A stretch of 64,000 nt of DNA from Chitinophagales bacterium (GTDB taxonomy: Bacteria > Bacteroidota > Bacteroidia > Chitinophagales > Chitinophagaceae): positions 1 through 64,000 of the forward strand of contig JAATGQ010000160.1 in the NCBI GenBank assembly GCA_015654595.1, read 5' to 3'. The position numbers and the translations under genes were made by a program. The notes beneath the pieces were generated by a model. That model worked only from the letters and a program-made list of their open reading frames with translations. It had not been told where the DNA came from and did no database searches. Every line of letters begins with the position of its first letter. Position 1 is the first letter of the stretch. Of this stretch, positions 60,937 to 64,000 are shown piece after piece.

Positions 60937-62471
60937 GAAGGACGGTACTGATGATCACCGTCATAGCGGCGGCGATCATGGAGTTGATCGATACGTCGAT
61001 CGTGAATGTAGCCTTGTCGTATATGAGCGGAAATCTGGGGGCGACGCTGGAAGACACTTCCTGGGTGATCACGGCTTATGCCATTGCGAATGTGATCGTC
61101 ATCCCGATCACCAGTTTTCTGGCGGCTAAGCTGGGGCGTAAGAACTACTATATCGGTTCGGTGATCATGTTCACCTTCTTTTCCTTTCTCTGCGGACAGG
61201 CCTCGAATATATGGATGCTGGTGGCTTGTCGGTTCTTTCAGGGAATGGGCGGAGGAGCGTTGCTCTCGGTTTCGGCATCGATCGTGTATGAACTGTTTCC
61301 AAGGGAGAAGCAGAACGTCGCCAGCGCATTATTCGGTGTCGGAATTTTTGTCGGGCCTACGATTGGCCCTACGCTTGGCGGTTTTATCACCGAGAATTTC
61401 TCCTGGCCCTGGATCTTTTATATCAACGTTCCTATAGGAATAGCCGTGGCGCTTATCTGCGCTAAAATGTTGGGTGAACCCGCGATAAAACAACAGGCAG
61501 GAAAGATCGACTGGTGGGGGATACTTCTGCTGGCAGTTGGTGTAGGGGCTTTGCAGACGGTATTGGAAAGAGGGGAGACCGATGACTGGTTTTCGGCCAA
61601 CTACATCGTGATATTGACGGTGGTCGCAGTACTGGGTTTGAGTTTGTTTGTCTGGTGGGAGTTGAAGGTGGCGGGGCCGGTGGTGAATCTAAGGGTCTTG
61701 AAGAGTAAGAACCTGAGCATTGCGGCGGTGTTGACCTTTGTGTCCGGGATAGGATTGTTCAGTTCGGTGTTTCTTACGCCTGTCTTTGCGCAGCGTCTCC
61801 TGGGATTTACGCCAACCCAGACAGGGCTGTTGCTTTTACCGGGAGCCCTGTTCGCTATCGCGGGTTTGATCATGACCGCAAGGCTGTTGCAGCGAGGTGT
61901 ACCTCCTGTAGCAATGATAACGGCTGGGATGCTCCTCTTCATGCTCTTCGCCTGGAAAATGTCGAAGATCGATCTGGATGCAGGAAGCGGCGATTTTTAT
62001 GTGCCGTTGATCTACCGGGCGATAGGAATTGCGATCATTACGGTCCCATTGTCGACGCTGGCAATCTCGGGGCTGCCGCCGAAGGATATACCACAGGGAA
62101 CGGCTTTGAACAATATGATGCGGCAGTTGGGCGGCTCGTTTGGGATTGCGATGGTCAACACCTACCTGACGCGGCGGAATGCGGTGCACCGGACCGATCT
62201 GGTTGCCCATATCACGCCGGGTGATCCGTTGGTGGCGAACCGGATAGCAGGCTATTCGAACTATTTTGTCAGCAAGGGCGCAACGGGATATGAGGCACAG
62301 CGTCAGGCTGTTGGATTATTGGATGCGGTAGTGTCGAAGCAGTCCAACGCCCTTAGTTTTGGCGATACCTATCTGCTGCTGGGCGTGATCTTTATGCTGA
62401 GTCTGCCTTTGTTGTTGTTGTCGTCGCAGAAAAAGACCGGCAAGCCCGTAGTGGCGGCTTTGGATCACTAG
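60933..62471 (+). CDS. MFS multidrug efflux pump (DHA2/EmrB type)
   Basis: A 512-residue, 14-helix transporter. Motif markers: MELIDTSIVNVALSYMSGNLGA at helix 1 (motif D1), ITSFLAAKLGRKNYY (motif A), the ACRFFQGMGGGALLS block (motif B) and GVGIFVGPTIGPTLGGFI (motif C, typical of drug antiporters). It would export hydrophobic compounds using the proton gradient. As a Gram-negative EmrB-like pump it usually needs an EmrA-type adaptor, none of which is encoded here. Translation is coupled to the SDR gene by a four-base overlap; the pair is under TetR control. Confidence 0.95.
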   Translation: MRRTVLMITVIAAAIMELIDTSIVNVALSYMSGNLGATLEDTSWVITAYAIANVIVIPITSFLAAKLGRKNYYIGSVIMFTFFSFLCGQASNIWMLVACRFFQGMGGGALLSVSASIVYELFPREKQNVASALFGVGIFVGPTIGPTLGGFITENFSWPWIFYINVPIGIAVALICAKMLGEPAIKQQAGKIDWWGILLLAVGVGALQTVLERGETDDWFSANYIVILTVVAVLGLSLFVWWELKVAGPVVNLRVLKSKNLSIAAVLTFVSGIGLFSSVFLTPVFAQRLLGFTPTQTGLLLLPGALFAIAGLIMTARLLQRGVPPVAMITAGMLLFMLFAWKMSKIDLDAGSGDFYVPLIYRAIGIAIITVPLSTLAISGLPPKDIPQGTALNNMMRQLGGSFGIAMVNTYLTRRNAVHRTDLVAHITPGDPLVANRIAGYSNYFVSKGATGYEAQRQAVGLLDAVVSKQSNALSFGDTYLLLGVIFMLSLPLLLLSSQKKTGKPVVAALDH

Positions 62472-62552
62472 GTGCCGGGGCCCAAGGCCGGCGTGGTTCC
62501 TGCCGGAGATGGACCGCGGCGGGAAGTTGCTCTTTTTTCGTAACTTTATGGG

Positions 62553-63116
62553 ATGAACGTGTTACTATTTAATGGCTGCAGCGACACCCGCCCGGAAACA
62601 ACCGGCCGCAAGTTGTCGGCGTATCTGCAGGAGCAGCTCGGGGAGAAAGGATATACCGTTACACAGGTCAATGTTTCCGAAGGGCATATTCCATTTTTTG
62701 AATTGCGTCAGCCCCATCCCCCGCAGTCGGTGCTGCAGATGGTGGATGTTTTTCTGCAGTCTGATCTGCAGATCTGGTTGACTCCCTTATATCACGGTGG
62801 GATGACGGGAGCGATGAAGAATTGTCTGGACTGGCTGGAACTGACCGCGAGGAATGAAAAACCTTATCTGACGGACAAAGTGGTTGGTCTGGTTAGCTGG
62901 GCGGATGGCGGACAGGCGATGCAGGGCATCAATGCGATGGATGCGGTGGCAAAGGCGCTTCGTGCCTGGGTGCTCCCTTATTCCGTGCCGCTGGTAAAAA
63001 GTCTGTTGTATACGGATGCGCAAGGCCGCCAGTTCTCTGCCGAACACAGACACAAGCTGGACAGGCTGGTCAGCCTGCTGGGAAATGCACGTCAATCGCT
63101 GGCATTAATTTCCTGA
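62553..63116 (+). CDS. NADPH-dependent FMN reductase (flavodoxin fold)
   Basis: A 187-residue protein with the flavodoxin-like alpha/beta pattern: strand 1 MNVLLFNGCSDTRPETTGRKL (phosphate-binding loop), LQIWLTPLYHGGMTGAMKNCLDWLE (second FMN loop and helix of the NADPH-dependent FMN reductase group) and KVVGLVSWADGGQAMQGINAM (third loop). It would reduce flavins, quinones or azo compounds with NAD(P)H. It follows the MFS gene by 81 bases and likely has its own promoter or reads through; the adjacent genes suit quinone reduction. Terminated at 63145-63188. Confidence 0.87.
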   Translation: MNVLLFNGCSDTRPETTGRKLSAYLQEQLGEKGYTVTQVNVSEGHIPFFELRQPHPPQSVLQMVDVFLQSDLQIWLTPLYHGGMTGAMKNCLDWLELTARNEKPYLTDKVVGLVSWADGGQAMQGINAMDAVAKALRAWVLPYSVPLVKSLLYTDAQGRQFSAEHRHKLDRLVSLLGNARQSLALIS

Positions 63117-63144
63117 CCGTTGCAATGGTCGGGTATAAAATAGA

Positions 63145-63188
63145 AAGGATCGCTCCGGCAAAAAAGACGGAGCGATCCTTTTTGTTTG
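63145..63188 (+). terminator. Strong terminator after the FMN reductase gene
   Basis: AAAGGATCGCTCCG (63145-63158) pairs perfectly with 63169-63182, followed by TTTGTTTG. Confidence 0.88.
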
Positions 63189-63222
63189 CTGAACTTGTTT
63201 ATAATAAAAAAATCGCCGACAA

Positions 63223-63714
63223 ATGAAATTGATTTTTTCTTTGCTGCTATGCCTTACCGTGAGCGTTTCCCTCTTTGCTCAAACAGCAGATACAAGCGCG
63301 GTAAAAGTCACCGGTGAGGTGCTGCATCCTTTGACATTAAAGGCATCCGACCTGATGGCGATGCCAAGGACAACCGTTTCCGCCAGAGATAAGCAAGGCG
63401 TTCCCCATGAGTATACCGGCGTAGCCTTGTCGGAAATTTTTTCCCAGGCGGGTGTGACGACAGGGCCGCAGTTAAGAGGCAAGAACCTGGCGAAGTATCT
63501 GCTGGTCACCTGCGCGGATGGATACCAGGTAGTTTTCTCGCTGGCTGAGCTGGATTCCGCGTTTACCGACCGCGTCGTCATCCTGGCCGATCACACGGAA
63601 GGAAAACCACTGCCCGCGGGAATGGGCCCTTTTCGCGTGATCGTGCCCGGGGAAAAGAAGCCGGCACGGAGCGCCTTTCAGGTGGTGGCGTTGGAAGTGA
63701 GGTTCGCTAAATAG
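63223..63714 (+). CDS. Molybdopterin-dependent oxidoreductase-like exported protein
   Basis: A 163-residue protein with a signal peptide (KLIFSLLLCLTVSVSLFAQ). The mature part resembles the sulfite-oxidase-type molybdopterin fold in a minimal form: VTGEVLHPLTLKASDLMAMPRTTV, then YTGVALSEIFSQAGV, LVTCADGYQVVFSLAELD and PAGMGPFRVIVPGEKKPARSAFQVVALEV. The catalytic Cys of true sulfite oxidases is not at an obvious place, although a Cys is found in LVTCADGY. Small members like this are common and usually of unknown function. A single-gene unit. Confidence 0.85.
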   Translation: MKLIFSLLLCLTVSVSLFAQTADTSAVKVTGEVLHPLTLKASDLMAMPRTTVSARDKQGVPHEYTGVALSEIFSQAGVTTGPQLRGKNLAKYLLVTCADGYQVVFSLAELDSAFTDRVVILADHTEGKPLPAGMGPFRVIVPGEKKPARSAFQVVALEVRFAK

Positions 63715-63858
63715 CCCGCGATCATTGTGCTCGTTCCCGCTAAAATTTTGATGGAGGTGAGTGACCTGCAGCTTGCGCAATCTGCGAAAGCCCATTGCCG
63801 GTCTGCGAATGGGACGCGTGAAATTATGAAGGACAGGGGATAAGAAATAGTTTTGGGC

Positions 63859-64000
63859 ATGCGAAAAAATCTGATTTGGCCGGGAGTAGGATTCTTAATC
63901 CTCTACTATTTATTGCGGGTGGCGTATCGTCTGCCCGTCCTGATCCATCATTCCGGTATAGGGCGGTATGGGTGGCTGCATGGCTCGCTGTACGGCGTTT
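63859..64000 (+). CDS. Start of a possible membrane-protein gene (partial)
   Basis: An open frame from ATG at 63859 (alternative TTG at 63853) to the window end. The 47 visible residues start with Arg-Lys and a hydrophobic helix (about 6-24), followed by VLIHHSGIGRYGWLHGSLYG. The gene continues beyond the window, so no family can be assigned and the call rests on the hydrophobic start only. Confidence 0.5.
   Translation, partial: MRKNLIWPGVGFLILYYLLRVAYRLPVLIHHSGIGRYGWLHGSLYGV

Noticed and set aside
1-64000. tRNA, rRNA, CRISPR arrays, insertion sequences, phage genes
   Set aside because: Looked for characteristic motifs and repeated spacers; none found.

Overview
The window looks like chromosomal DNA from a Bacteroidota bacterium, most likely a Chitinophagaceae-type soil or freshwater organism. 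This placement is inferred from gene content: a type IX secretion (T9SS) sorting domain paired with a PorP/SprF protein, a TamB plus lipoprotein-TamL pair, DUF4252 and DUF4142 proteins, paired FtsX/MacB-type permeases, and promoters resembling TAnnTTTG. No rRNA, tRNA, CRISPR array, insertion sequence or prophage was seen.

Layout. 1-5.4 kb: end of an acidic protein gene, an MscS channel, then a stress/DNA-integrity set (topoisomerase IB, a 48-residue DUF5670-like membrane peptide, YihY/BrkB, Ku). 5.5-8.2 kb: a small beta-barrel protein, a gene-free stretch with two matching palindromes, and rpoN (sigma-54). 8.4-16 kb: tamB-tamL, the envelope lipid/outer-membrane assembly pair, overlapping by one base. 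16-19.1 kb: small stress genes (a 61-residue protein, DUF2383, a 110-residue protein, a 49-residue basic protein, an FMN split barrel, and a DUF4142 lipoprotein behind a Fur-like palindrome). 19.2-26 kb, minus strand: two large ABC permeases and an exported amidase. 26-28.3 kb: an ECF sigma factor, a putative anti-sigma factor and two DUF4252-type exported proteins. 28.4-32 kb: a lone receiver domain, a Tat-exported Gfo/Idh/MocA oxidoreductase, a nucleoid-associated protein and a membrane protein. 32.3-39.8 kb: a T9SS cassette made of a ~1590-residue adhesin with about 12 Ig-like (Big_1) repeats and a type B sorting domain, a PorP/SprF partner and an OmpA-like protein.

40.4-47.2 kb appears to be one regulatory neighbourhood. 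A universal stress protein/TPR operon diverges from an OmpR-type response regulator/histidine kinase operon, followed by an OmpA-like coding remnant and a secreted coiled-coil gene. ATTAGA direct repeats with an exact 11-bp period occur at three places in this block and nowhere else that I noticed. This is the pattern expected of an OmpR-family operator. A possible small RNA, ending at a terminator that no gene explains, sits next to the third site.

47.2-54.4 kb: a TldD/PmbA pair, a DPP4-type peptidase, an AraC regulator with a metal-binding-like N-terminus followed by an HMA-MauE-type membrane protein, and a CDGSH protein. 54.4-63.7 kb: a PAP2 phosphatase, then an apparent electrophile/quinone-defence region: pirin, a 104-residue protein, a ring-cleaving dioxygenase, an esterase (MhqO/MhqD-like), a Crp/Fnr regulator, TetR with two matching operators, an SDR, an MFS pump, a flavodoxin-fold reductase and a molybdopterin-fold protein. 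Young tandem repeats are scattered through this last region. The window ends inside a possible membrane-protein gene. All functions come from reading motifs; no database search was run.
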